From Burkholderia sp. Ac-20365 (GTDB lineage Bacteria; Pseudomonadota; Gammaproteobacteria; Burkholderiales; Burkholderiaceae), in NCBI RefSeq assembly GCF_017104715.1, contig NZ_JAAGPI010000022.1, forward strand, positions 1 through 64,000: a stretch of 64,000 bases of DNA, given 5' to 3'. The notes beneath the pieces were generated by a model. The model made no database searches and was not told the origin of the DNA. It worked only from the letters and a program-made list of their open reading frames with translations. This document shows positions 54,239-61,627 of this stretch, in pieces. The stretch's first letter is position 1; every line of letters starts with the position of its first letter. Both the position numbers and the translations under genes were made by a program.

Positions 54239-57200
54239 ATGCAAACCACCGACAACGTGACGACCCGGTTCGAAGGCGCACCCGCTGGCCGCCCCGAAGC
54301 GCTCGCACAGGGCGCAGCAGCGCTCGCGCCCCAGACGAACTACGCCGACTACAAGGTGATGCGTCGCAATGGCGGCGTGGTGTCGTTCGAGCCGTCGAAG
54401 ATCGCCATCGCCGTGACGAAGGCGTTTCTCGCCGTCAACGGTGGTCAGGGCGCGGCGTCGGCACGCGTTCGCGAACTGGTCGAGCAGCTCACGCACAACG
54501 TCGTGCGCGCGCTGGTGCGCAGCCGTCCGAACGGCGGCACGTTCCATATCGAAGACATTCAGGATCAGGTCGAACTCGCGCTGATGCGCACGGGCGAGCA
54601 CAACGTCGCGCGTGCGTACGTGCTGTATCGCGAGAAGCGTAACCAGGAGCGCAGCCACGAACCGGAAGCACCGGCAGGCGCGCCCGGTCTGAACGTGACC
54701 GACAACGGCATCACGCGTCCGCTCGACCTCGCAGCACTGCGCGGCATCATCGAATCCGCATGCGCGAACCTGGGCGACGCCGTGAGCGCCGACCCGATCG
54801 TCGCGGAAACGATCAAGAATCTGTACGACGGCGTGCCGATGAGCCAGGTCTATGACTCGGCCATCCTCGCTGCACGCACGATGATCGAAAAGGACCCGGC
54901 ATACAGCCAGGTCACGTCGCGCATCCTGCTGCACACGATCCGCCGCGAAATCCTCGAAGAGGAAGTCACGCAAGCCGAAATGGGCGAGCGCTACGCCGAG
55001 TACTTCCCGCAGTTCATCAAGCGCGGCGTGAACGCCGAGCTGCTCGACGACAAGCTGCTGCAGTTCGACCTGAAGCGTCTGGGCGCTGCGCTCGACGCGA
55101 ACCGCGACCTGCAGTTCGGCTACCTCGGCCTGCAGACGCTGTATGACCGCTACTTCCTGCACATCGACAGCACGCGTATCGAAATGCCGCAGGCATTCTT
55201 TATGCGTGTCGCGATGGGTCTGTCGCTGAACGAGATCGACCGCGAAGCGCGCGCGATCGAGTTCTACAACGTGCTGTCGTCGTTCGACTTCATGTCGTCG
55301 ACGCCGACGCTCTTCAACTCGGGCACGCGTCGCTCGCAACTGTCGTCGTGCTACCTGACGACGGTCGACGACGACCTCGACGGCATCTACGAAGCGCTGA
55401 AGGAAAACGCGCTGCTGTCGAAGTTCGCCGGCGGTCTGGGCAACGACTGGACGCGCGTGCGCGCACTCGGTTCGCACATCAAGGGCACCAACGGCAAGTC
55501 GCAAGGCGTCGTGCCGTTCCTGAAGGTCGTCAACGACACGGCTGTCGCCGTGAACCAGGGCGGCAAGCGCAAGGGCGCGGTGTGCGCGTACCTGGAATCG
55601 TGGCACCTGGACATCGAAGAATTCCTCGAGCTGCGCAAGAACACGGGTGACGACCGTCGCCGTACGCACGACATGAACACGGCGAACTGGATTCCCGACC
55701 TGTTCATGAAGCGCGTGCACGAAGGCGGCGACTGGACGCTGTTCTCGCCGTCGACCTGCCCGGACCTGCACGACCTGTTCGGCGCGGACTTCGAGAAGGC
55801 CTACACGGCTTACGAAGAGAAAGCGGCACGCGGCGAGATCAAGCTGTTCAAGAAGATTCCGGCGGCGCAACTGTGGCGCAAGATGCTGGGCATGCTGTTC
55901 GAAACGGGCCACCCGTGGATCACGTTCAAGGATCCGTGCAATGTGCGCTCGCCGCAACAGCACGTCGGCGTCGTCCACTCGTCGAACCTGTGCACGGAAA
56001 TCACGCTGAACACGAGCGACGCCGAAATCGCCGTCTGTAACCTCGGCTCGGTGAACCTCGTCGCGCATTTGAAGGAACAGGCCGACGGCACGCTCGCGCT
56101 CGACCACGACAAGCTCAAGCGCACCATCAGCGTCGCGATGCGCATGCTCGACAACGTGATCGACATCAACTACTACGCGGTCGCCAAGGCGCGTAACTCG
56201 AACCTGAAGCACCGTCCGGTCGGTATGGGCATCATGGGCTTCCAGGACTGCCTGCACATGCTGCGCACGCCGTACGCATCGCAGGAAGCCGTCGAGTTCG
56301 CCGACCGTTCGATGGAAGCGGTCTGCTATTACGCATACTGGGCGTCGACGGAACTGGCGGAACAGCGCGGCCGTTACTCGACCTACCGAGGCTCGCTGTG
56401 GGATCGCGGCATCCTCCCGCAAGACTCGGTGAAGCTGCTGGCCGACGCGCGCGGCGGATACGTCGAAGTGGATTCGAGCGAATCGATGGACTGGGCGTCG
56501 CTGCGTGCGCGCATCGCCACGCACGGCATGCGTAACTCGAACTGCGTCGCGATCGCGCCGACGGCGACGATCTCGAACATCATCGGCGTGTCTGCATGTA
56601 TCGAGCCGACGTTCCAGAACCTGTACGTGAAGTCGAACCTGTCGGGCGAATTCACGGTCGTCAACGACTACCTCGTGCGTGACCTGAAGGCGCGCGGCCT
56701 GTGGGACGAAGTGATGGTCGCCGACCTGAAGTACTTCGACGGCTCGCTGTCGCGCATCGACCGTGTGCCGGGCGACCTGCGCGCGATCTACGCGACGGCC
56801 TTCGAAGTCGATGCAACGTGGCTGGTCGAAGCGGCGTCGCGCCGTCAGAAGTGGATCGACCAGGCGCAGTCGCTGAACATCTACATGGCAGGCGCGTCAG
56901 GCAAGAAGCTCGACGAGGTCTACAAGCTCGCATGGCTGCGTGGCCTGAAGACGACGTACTACCTCCGCACGATGGCGGCAACGCACGTCGAGAAGTCGAC
57001 GGTCGCACACGGCGCACTGAACGCGGTGCCGTCGAGCGACGGCGGCGCGGGTGGCGCAACTGGTGGCTTCGGTGTTGGCGGCGGTGTCGGTTCGTCGGGT
57101 GTGACGGGTGGCTTCCAGGCATCGGCAGCATCGGCTGCTGCAGCATCCGCAGTGCCCGCAGTCGAAGCAGCGCCTGAAGCAGACGGTCCTGTTTGCATGA

Positions 57201-57247
57201 TGCGTCCGGGCGATCCTGGCTTCGAAGAGTGCGAAGCCTGCCAGTAA
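54239..57247 (+). CDS. nrdA: Class Ia ribonucleotide reductase, alpha subunit
   Basis: Reduces ribonucleoside diphosphates for DNA synthesis. The start at 54239 has GGAG at proper distance; an upstream TTG in frame is too close to it. An N-terminal ATP-cone (YKVMRRNGGVVSF onwards, about 38-135) implies dATP activity control. Catalytic region motifs are SSNLCTEI with the thiyl-radical cysteine, SSCYLTT and AVCNLGSVNL with the redox pair. A G/A-rich flexible linker leads to the C-terminal shuttle cysteines in FEECEACQ. Length 1002 residues, longer than E. coli NrdA (761). Upstream NrdR-like boxes suggest repression. Confidence 0.95.
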   Translation: MQTTDNVTTRFEGAPAGRPEALAQGAAALAPQTNYADYKVMRRNGGVVSFEPSKIAIAVTKAFLAVNGGQGAASARVRELVEQLTHNVVRALVRSRPNGGTFHIEDIQDQVELALMRTGEHNVARAYVLYREKRNQERSHEPEAPAGAPGLNVTDNGITRPLDLAALRGIIESACANLGDAVSADPIVAETIKNLYDGVPMSQVYDSAILAARTMIEKDPAYSQVTSRILLHTIRREILEEEVTQAEMGERYAEYFPQFIKRGVNAELLDDKLLQFDLKRLGAALDANRDLQFGYLGLQTLYDRYFLHIDSTRIEMPQAFFMRVAMGLSLNEIDREARAIEFYNVLSSFDFMSSTPTLFNSGTRRSQLSSCYLTTVDDDLDGIYEALKENALLSKFAGGLGNDWTRVRALGSHIKGTNGKSQGVVPFLKVVNDTAVAVNQGGKRKGAVCAYLESWHLDIEEFLELRKNTGDDRRRTHDMNTANWIPDLFMKRVHEGGDWTLFSPSTCPDLHDLFGADFEKAYTAYEEKAARGEIKLFKKIPAAQLWRKMLGMLFETGHPWITFKDPCNVRSPQQHVGVVHSSNLCTEITLNTSDAEIAVCNLGSVNLVAHLKEQADGTLALDHDKLKRTISVAMRMLDNVIDINYYAVAKARNSNLKHRPVGMGIMGFQDCLHMLRTPYASQEAVEFADRSMEAVCYYAYWASTELAEQRGRYSTYRGSLWDRGILPQDSVKLLADARGGYVEVDSSESMDWASLRARIATHGMRNSNCVAIAPTATISNIIGVSACIEPTFQNLYVKSNLSGEFTVVNDYLVRDLKARGLWDEVMVADLKYFDGSLSRIDRVPGDLRAIYATAFEVDATWLVEAASRRQKWIDQAQSLNIYMAGASGKKLDEVYKLAWLRGLKTTYYLRTMAATHVEKSTVAHGALNAVPSSDGGAGGATGGFGVGGGVGSSGVTGGFQASAASAAAASAVPAVEAAPEADGPVCMMRPGDPGFEECEACQ

Positions 57248-57275
57248 GCGCGGCGCTTCACACGTAGTGAGTGAA

Positions 57276-57295
57276 CCGCCGGCGCCCGCCGGCGG
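57276..57295 (+). other. GC hairpin just after nrdA
   Basis: CCGCCGGC-GCCC-GCCGGCGG: 8-bp perfect arms, 29 bp past the nrdA stop, without a U-tract. Could protect the nrdA 3' end or attenuate read-through to nrdB. Confidence 0.45.
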
Positions 57296-57764
57296 CGAAC
57301 GACAGGCAGCAAGCAGATAAGTAGCAGGCGATGAGCGGCGTCAATCCAGCGCGCCGTTCATCGTGAGACGATGCCGGCGACGGCTCGTCGCAGACGCAAG
57401 AGCAGCACGCAGCGAGGAACATCGCGTGCTACACACTTCGTCGATGCGTGCGAGAAAACCCTGAAGGGCGCACGCAAGATGAAGCCGGCAAGAGAGCGCA
57501 AGAATGCCTCGTGCAACGCGCGTCCGACACGCTTCGCACGACATGCTCGACGCAAGCGAAGCAGCAACGCTTCGAGTTCGGAACGACGCAGAAGCAACGC
57601 AAACGCAACGTAGAAGCAACGCACACGCATCACTGAAGCATCGCTCTTTCGATCGTGCATCGCGCTTCATCGACACACGTTTCGATCGACTCGCAACGCG
57701 TGACCTTCACATACCGAAGAACAAAGTGTTGTATGTAGGTCGCAACGCGATTCGAAAACAGGAT
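57296..57764 (+). other. nrdA-nrdB spacer with iterated GCAACGC
   Basis: An unusually long spacer inside an nrd unit. GCAACGC occurs at 57513, 57564, 57594, 57616, 57693 and 57742, with a near-copy GCAACGT at 57605. A basic 80-residue ORF (57371-57613) exists but lacks a ribosome binding site and similarity. No NrdR box was recognised here. Confidence 0.5.
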
Positions 57765-57799
57765 TTTTCATGAGCGGACCCTTTTAACGCTCGTGAAAA
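57765..57799 (+). promoter_or_regulatory. Inverted repeat in the nrdB leader
   Basis: TTTTCATGAGCG (57765-57776) pairs with CGCTCGTGAAAA (57788-57799) with one G-U pair, around an 11-nt loop. It ends 36 nt before the nrdB start. Could be an RNA control element or a binding site. Confidence 0.5.
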
Positions 57800-57835
57800 G
57801 ATGGTACAAACCGATCTAAATTGATGGTGACATTT

Positions 57836-59053
57836 ATGCTCAACTGGGATGACGAGATCACTGCCGTAACTCCCTCGAGTGCTTCGCAACAAAACGTGTT
57901 GCGCAACGCTGCGGGAACGGCTGTCGGTTCGCAAGTCGAAACGCGTTCCGCTCATCAAGCTCCCTCGGCCCAACAGGTCTTCGCGAACGACATCGCAATC
58001 GCTCCGCCGGCGCATACGCCGGCAGTCGCTTCCGAAGCTCGCGTGAATGTCGCCGACAAGCGCATCATCAACGGCCAGACTGACGTCAACCAGCTGGTGC
58101 CGTTCAAGTACAAGTGGGCGTGGGAAAAGTATCTGGCCGGTTGCGCGAACCACTGGATGCCGCAGGAAATCAACATGTCCCGCGACATCGCGCTCTGGAA
58201 AGACCCGAACGGGCTGACGGAAGACGAGCGCCGCATCGTCAAGCGCAACCTCGGCTTCTTCGTGACGGCCGACTCGCTCGCGGCGAATAACATCGTCCTC
58301 GGCACGTACCGCCACATCACGGCGCCCGAATGCCGCCAGTTCCTGCTGCGCCAGGCGTTCGAAGAGGCGATCCACACGCACGCTTACCAGTACATCGTCG
58401 AGTCGCTCGGTCTCGACGAAGGCGAAATCTTCAACGCGTATCACGAAGTGTCGTCGATCCGCGCCAAAGACGAATTCCTGATTCCGTTCATCCACACGCT
58501 GACCGACCCGGCCTTCAAGACGGGTACGCTCGAAGCAGACCAGAAGCTGCTCAAGTCGCTGATCGTGTTCGCGTGCGTGATGGAAGGCCTGTTCTTCTAC
58601 GTCGGCTTCACGCAGATTCTGGCGCTTGGCCGTCAGAACAAGATGACGGGCGCGGCGGAACAGTACCAGTACATCCTGCGCGACGAGTCGATGCACTGCA
58701 ACTTCGGCATCGACCTGATCAACCAGATCAAACTCGAAAACCCGCATCTGTGGACGCCGGAGTTTCGCGCTGAGATCCGCGAAATCTTCAAGCAGGCGGT
58801 CGACCTCGAATATCGTTACGCAGAAGACACGATGCCGCGCGGGGTGCTCGGCCTCAATGCGTCGATGTTCAAGAGCTATCTGCGCTTCATCTGCAACCGA
58901 CGTTGCCAGCAGATCGGTCTCGATCCGCTGTTCCCGAACGAGGAAAACCCGTTCCCGTGGATGAGCGAGATGATCGACCTGAAGAAGGAACGCAACTTCT
59001 TCGAGACTCGGGTTATCGAATATCAGACCGGCGGCGCGCTGTCCTGGGAATAA
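57836..59053 (+). CDS. nrdB: Ribonucleotide reductase, beta subunit
   Basis: Supplies the tyrosyl radical to NrdA. The start at 57836 (MLNWDDEI) has GGTGA upstream; two earlier in-frame starts (57821 TTG, 57824 ATG) are less likely. An N-terminal polar extension of about 75 residues precedes the ferritin-like core. The di-iron and radical site EEAIHTHAY places E177, H180 and the radical tyrosine Y184, so it is a tyrosine-radical enzyme, not the tyrosine-less class Ic. Length 405 residues. Separated from nrdA by 588 bp. Confidence 0.95.
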   Translation: MLNWDDEITAVTPSSASQQNVLRNAAGTAVGSQVETRSAHQAPSAQQVFANDIAIAPPAHTPAVASEARVNVADKRIINGQTDVNQLVPFKYKWAWEKYLAGCANHWMPQEINMSRDIALWKDPNGLTEDERRIVKRNLGFFVTADSLAANNIVLGTYRHITAPECRQFLLRQAFEEAIHTHAYQYIVESLGLDEGEIFNAYHEVSSIRAKDEFLIPFIHTLTDPAFKTGTLEADQKLLKSLIVFACVMEGLFFYVGFTQILALGRQNKMTGAAEQYQYILRDESMHCNFGIDLINQIKLENPHLWTPEFRAEIREIFKQAVDLEYRYAEDTMPRGVLGLNASMFKSYLRFICNRRCQQIGLDPLFPNEENPFPWMSEMIDLKKERNFFETRVIEYQTGGALSWE

Positions 59054-59493
59054 CCCAACGCGTCGTGTATGTATTTGATGGGGTTGCCGCTGGCCGTGCC
59101 GCGGCAAGTTTGGTGAGGAGCATGATCGCCTGATGCAGAGCGTGCCCGGTGTGTCGTGGATTACCACGGCCTATAAAGATCACAGGCACTTTGCGAACCC
59201 TTCAGTGGGATGGGCAAACTTCCCCCCGGAAAAAGCCGTTCGCCATAAAGCGGGCGGCTCGATCAAACGATTCGCGGCGTCGGTATCCGACGCCGACTGG
59301 ACTTGGCGCGCTGTGCCCGTTGATGGCACGGCGCGCCTTACCGTATTCATTAGCGTAAGCGCGCTGGAGCTGCGTACGCCGATGAATAGCCCGCTTCGAA
59401 GTGGCCGCCTTGAGAAGCGTCTGCGGGAAGCGGGTTTTGACGAAGGGTGTAGTTTGAACTGAACTCTCATCTCAAAACCTGAAGGAGAAAATG
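59054..59493. other. nrdB to histone H1-like spacer
   Basis: No recognisable gene. A 109-residue ORF (59133-59462) has no family similarity that I recognise and only a distant GAGGAG. Two hairpins occur in tandem: an imperfect one at about 59235-59258 and a perfect 9-bp one with a TAT loop (59275-59283 with 59287-59295). GAAGGAG at 59481 serves the next gene. Confidence 0.4.
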
Positions 59494-60084
59494 ATGGCAC
59501 TCGCCAAGAAGAAACCGGCAGCGAAGAAGGCTGCAGCGAAGAAGGTTGTCGCGAAGAAGGCAGCACCGGCGAAGAAGGCAGCTGTGAAGAAGGTTGCTGC
59601 GAAGAAAGTCGCAGTGAAGAAGGTTGCAGCGAAGAAGGCAGCGCCGGCCAAGAAGGCAGCTGTGAAGAAGGTTGCTGCGAAGAAGGTTGCAGCGAAGAAA
59701 GTTGCCGTGAAGAAGGTTGCTGCGAAGAAGGCAGCGCCGGCGAAGAAGGCAGCTGTGAAGAAGGTTGCAGCGAAGAAAGTTGCCGTGAAGAAGGTTGCTG
59801 CGAAGAAGGCAGCGCCGGCGAAGAAGGCTGCAGCGAAGAAGGCCGCTGCGAAGAAGGCGCCTGCTAAAAAGGCTGCCGCCAAAAAGGCTGCGCCTGCGAA
59901 GAAGGCTGCCGCGAAGAAGGCCGCTGCGCCTGCGAAGAAGGCTGCCCCTGCGAAGAAGGCTGTTGCGAAGAAGGCAGCACCTGCTCCGGCTGCGCCCGCT
60001 GCTTCGACGGCGCCGGCTGCTACGGTGAAGACGGCTCTGAACCCGGCAGCGGCATGGCCGTTCCCGACGGGCAGCCGTCCGTAA
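59494..60084 (+). CDS. Histone H1-like DNA-binding protein (AAKKA repeats)
   Basis: Very basic nucleoid-associated type of protein made of lysine/alanine repeats (AKKAA, KKVAA, KKAAPAKK), like the C-terminal tail of eukaryotic H1 and bacterial H1-like proteins. 196 residues from the second ATG (59494), which has the better distance to AAGGAG; ATG 59491 adds one Met. A 26-residue unit is repeated in the middle, with a 72-nt exact duplication (59679-59750 and 59757-59828). The tail ends in A/P-rich sequence and AWPFPTGSRP. Such proteins vary in repeat number between strains. Exact role is not known here. Confidence 0.88.
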   Translation: MALAKKKPAAKKAAAKKVVAKKAAPAKKAAVKKVAAKKVAVKKVAAKKAAPAKKAAVKKVAAKKVAAKKVAVKKVAAKKAAPAKKAAVKKVAAKKVAVKKVAAKKAAPAKKAAAKKAAAKKAPAKKAAAKKAAPAKKAAAKKAAAPAKKAAPAKKAVAKKAAPAPAAPAASTAPAATVKTALNPAAAWPFPTGSRP

Positions 60085-60090
60085 TCGTTT

Positions 60091-60111
60091 GACGCACGTG
60101 AGTGCGTCGTT
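60091..60111 (+). terminator. Hairpin after the histone H1-like gene
   Basis: GACGCAC (60091-60097) pairs with GTGCGTC (60102-60108) over a GTGA loop, followed by GTTT. A weak terminator or first part of a double terminator. Confidence 0.45.
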
Positions 60112-60141
60112 TGACTGAGTCTTGGTGCTCAGTTGAGCTTG

Positions 60142-60184
60142 ATCCCGTCGCTGGGGAACTGGTGGCGGGATTTTTTGTTTTTTT
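60142..60184 (+). terminator. Second terminator candidate after the H1-like gene
   Basis: ATCCCG (60142-60147) pairs with CGGGAT (60166-60171) across an 18-nt loop and is followed by a long T-run. The strong U-tract supports termination. Confidence 0.5.
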
Positions 60185-60265
60185 GGTTTTGGTTTTGGTT
60201 TTTTGGGTTTTGCCTGCCGGCGGCTTGGGGTTGGTGCTGTTGGGTTTTGGTTTGCTTGTCGTTTC

Positions 60266-60552
60266 GCTGGCATCCGCGATTTGCTTTCGTGCTTCAGGCG
60301 TTGCCCCTGTGCGGGGCGGCACCTACTTTTCTTTGCCGCGGCAAAGAAAAGTAGGCAAAAGAAAGCCGCTGAACACCGCCAGTGCTAGTTTTTGCCTGAG
60401 GGCCCCCAACGGTTCCTCTCCTTCATGCGGCGCCGCTCTTCTCAACGCCCGCTGCCAACGCCTTGAACTGGCGCCTCACCCGCTTCACACACCCGCGTCG
60501 CCACTGGCGCGATCAAATCTTCCACGTTCTATAGCGGCAAACTGTGTGTCGG
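60266..60552 (+). repeat. Left arm of a large inverted repeat
   Basis: 287-nt arm matching, in reverse complement, 60633-60919. Exactly shared blocks include the ends (60266-60278; 60536-60552), a 25-nt block at 60298-60322, a 19-nt block at 60394-60412 and a 28-nt block at 60454-60481. Contains the palindrome 60322-60355. Open frames across it give spurious proteins, e.g. one with LRAPNGSS and RCQRLELAPHPL. Confidence 0.88.
60322..60355. repeat. Perfect 34-bp palindrome in the left arm
   Basis: Arms of 17 bp, CCTACTTTTCTTTGCCG (60322-60338) and its exact complement (60339-60355). Corresponds to 60831-60862 in the right arm but with a different, still self-complementary sequence. Confidence 0.85.
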
Positions 60553-60632
60553 CTCTCGCGACGTATGCGCTCCACTCCGGACTGAAAAACACGATCGGTG
60601 TCGTAAGAGCGCGAACGTGCGAGGCACTACGA
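60553..60632. other. Central 80-bp unpaired segment of the inverted repeat
   Basis: Unique sequence between the two arms. No gene, terminator or promoter recognised. Confidence 0.5.
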
Positions 60633-60919
60633 CCGACACACAGTTTGCCACCTGGGCGGCTGCAATCATTCGCTGCCGTTGGCTGCGCTACGGGTGAGCG
60701 AAGTGGGTGAGGCGCCAGTTCAAGGCGTTGGCAACGGGCATTGAATGGCAGAACGCCGTGTGAAGTGGAGGACCCGTTGGGGGCCCTCAGGCAGTGGTCA
60801 AGAACGGGCGGTGTTAGCCCGCTTTCTTTGCTTACTTTCTTTGCGGCGGCAAAGAAAGTAAGTGCCGCCCCGCACAGGGGCAACGCATGAAGCACCAGTA
60901 ACAAAACGCGGATGCCAGC
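60633..60919 (-). repeat. Right arm of the large inverted repeat
   Basis: 287 nt, inverted relative to the left arm and of identical length. Shared blocks at 60633-60649, 60705-60732, 60774-60792, 60862-60886 and 60907-60919. Contains the hairpin 60831-60862. The minus-strand open frame through it yields the same spurious LRAPNGSS/RCQRLELAPHPL peptide as the left arm. Confidence 0.88.
60831..60862. repeat. Hairpin in the right arm with compensating changes
   Basis: CTTACTTTCTTTGC (60831-60844) pairs with GCAAAGAAAGTAAG (60849-60862) over GGCG. Compared with the left copy, both sides of the stem differ in step, so pairing is kept. Confidence 0.85.
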
Positions 60920-61050
60920 AACGACACAAGCAACCCAAAACCACCCCAACCACCAAAAAGGCAAAAAAAAACGCATGCACAGGGGAGCACATGCGTGTGA
61001 GGTTGCCGACACGACGCCTACACGCCGCCGGCAGGGAAAACAATCAGAGG
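60920..61050. other. A/C-rich flank of the inverted repeat
   Basis: CAACCCAAAACCACCCCAAC-type sequence mirrors the GGTTTT-rich left flank (60180-60260), so the symmetry continues loosely outside the arms. No gene recognised before the lipoprotein stop at 61051. Confidence 0.5.
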
Positions 61051-61539
61051 TCAGTGCGTAACGCGAGTCACCCCACCACTCGATAGCAGCCGCACACGCT
61101 CGCCAGCGCGAAATATCTCACGTGTAGCGCTTTGCGTAATAGCCCGCAGATCACCGTTATCGAGCCGCACGGTAATCTCGACGCCATCCCGCATCGCCGT
61201 GCTGTTCTCAATCGTGTTGCCCGCGACAGCGCCGGCCAGCCCGCCGACAATACCCGTCAGAATCGACCCGCGTCCACCGCCGATCGCGCTACCCGCAACC
61301 GCACCCAGCGCGCCGCCGCCAACCGCGCCAATGCCGCTCGGCTGACCATTGTTCGAGCTGATCTTCACCGCCCGCACGCTGTCCACTGTGCCCATGCGCA
61401 CGGTCTCTTCGCGCTGCGCCTGCGACGACGTATAAACATCGGCGGAACTGCTGTTGTACGCACAGCCCGTCAGGGCGAGCGAACTGACGATAACCGCGCC
61501 CAGTACCAGGCGACCCAACGTACGACTCGTTGTTTTCAT
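61051..61539 (-). CDS. Glycine-zipper outer-membrane lipoprotein (SlyB-like)
   Basis: Predicted lipoprotein: signal peptide ending in the lipobox LALTGC (Cys about residue 26), then a glycine zipper (GAVGGGALGAVAGSAIGG... GIVGGLAGAVAGN, about residues 75-115) and a C-terminal domain with REIFRAGERVRLL. This is the layout of SlyB/Pal cross-reacting lipoproteins, which affect envelope integrity. The start at 61539 gives 162 residues (MKTTSRTLGR); the upstream start at 61581 would mask the signal peptide. Confidence 0.87.
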   Translation of the reverse strand: MKTTSRTLGRLVLGAVIVSSLALTGCAYNSSSADVYTSSQAQREETVRMGTVDSVRAVKISSNNGQPSGIGAVGGGALGAVAGSAIGGGRGSILTGIVGGLAGAVAGNTIENSTAMRDGVEITVRLDNGDLRAITQSATREIFRAGERVRLLSSGGVTRVTH

Positions 61540-61627
61540 TCCCTTGACTCCAAACGGGCCCGTTTCGAGCCCCTCAAACACGACCGGTCAGGCGCGGTGT
61601 ATGCATAGCGGGCTTTGCCCGCTAACG

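Noticed and set aside
53909..56524. Minus-strand open frame of 871 codons across nrdA
   Set aside because: Antisense to nrdA and dominated by R, H and D; a codon-bias artefact.
57371..57613. Basic 80-residue ORF in the nrdA-nrdB spacer
   Set aside because: No ribosome binding site, no similarity recognised, and composition follows the A/G/C repeats of the spacer.
57296..57764. CRISPR-like array of GCAACGC repeats
   Set aside because: The unit is only 7 nt, with irregular spacing of 22 to 77 nt and no cas genes.
59133..59462. 109-residue ORF between nrdB and the H1-like gene
   Set aside because: Nearest GAGGAG is about 15 nt away, the sequence matches no family I know, and hairpins run through it. 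Kept only as an observation.
59494..60084. Frameshifted or artefactual low-complexity ORF
   Set aside because: A good ribosome binding site, an uninterrupted frame, consistent AKKAA phasing and known Burkholderia H1-like proteins support a real gene.
60266..60919. Insertion sequence or miniature transposon
   Set aside because: No transposase and no visible target-site duplication at the outer ends. The two arms are diverged repeats with internal hairpins, not short terminal inverted repeats of one element.
60102..61012. Open frames inside the inverted repeat, on both strands, sharing the LRAPNGSS and RCQRLELAPHPL peptides
   Set aside because: The shared peptides come from the shared repeat DNA. 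Upstream of them the two copies are out of frame with each other owing to indels that preserve the hairpin, which argues against coding.
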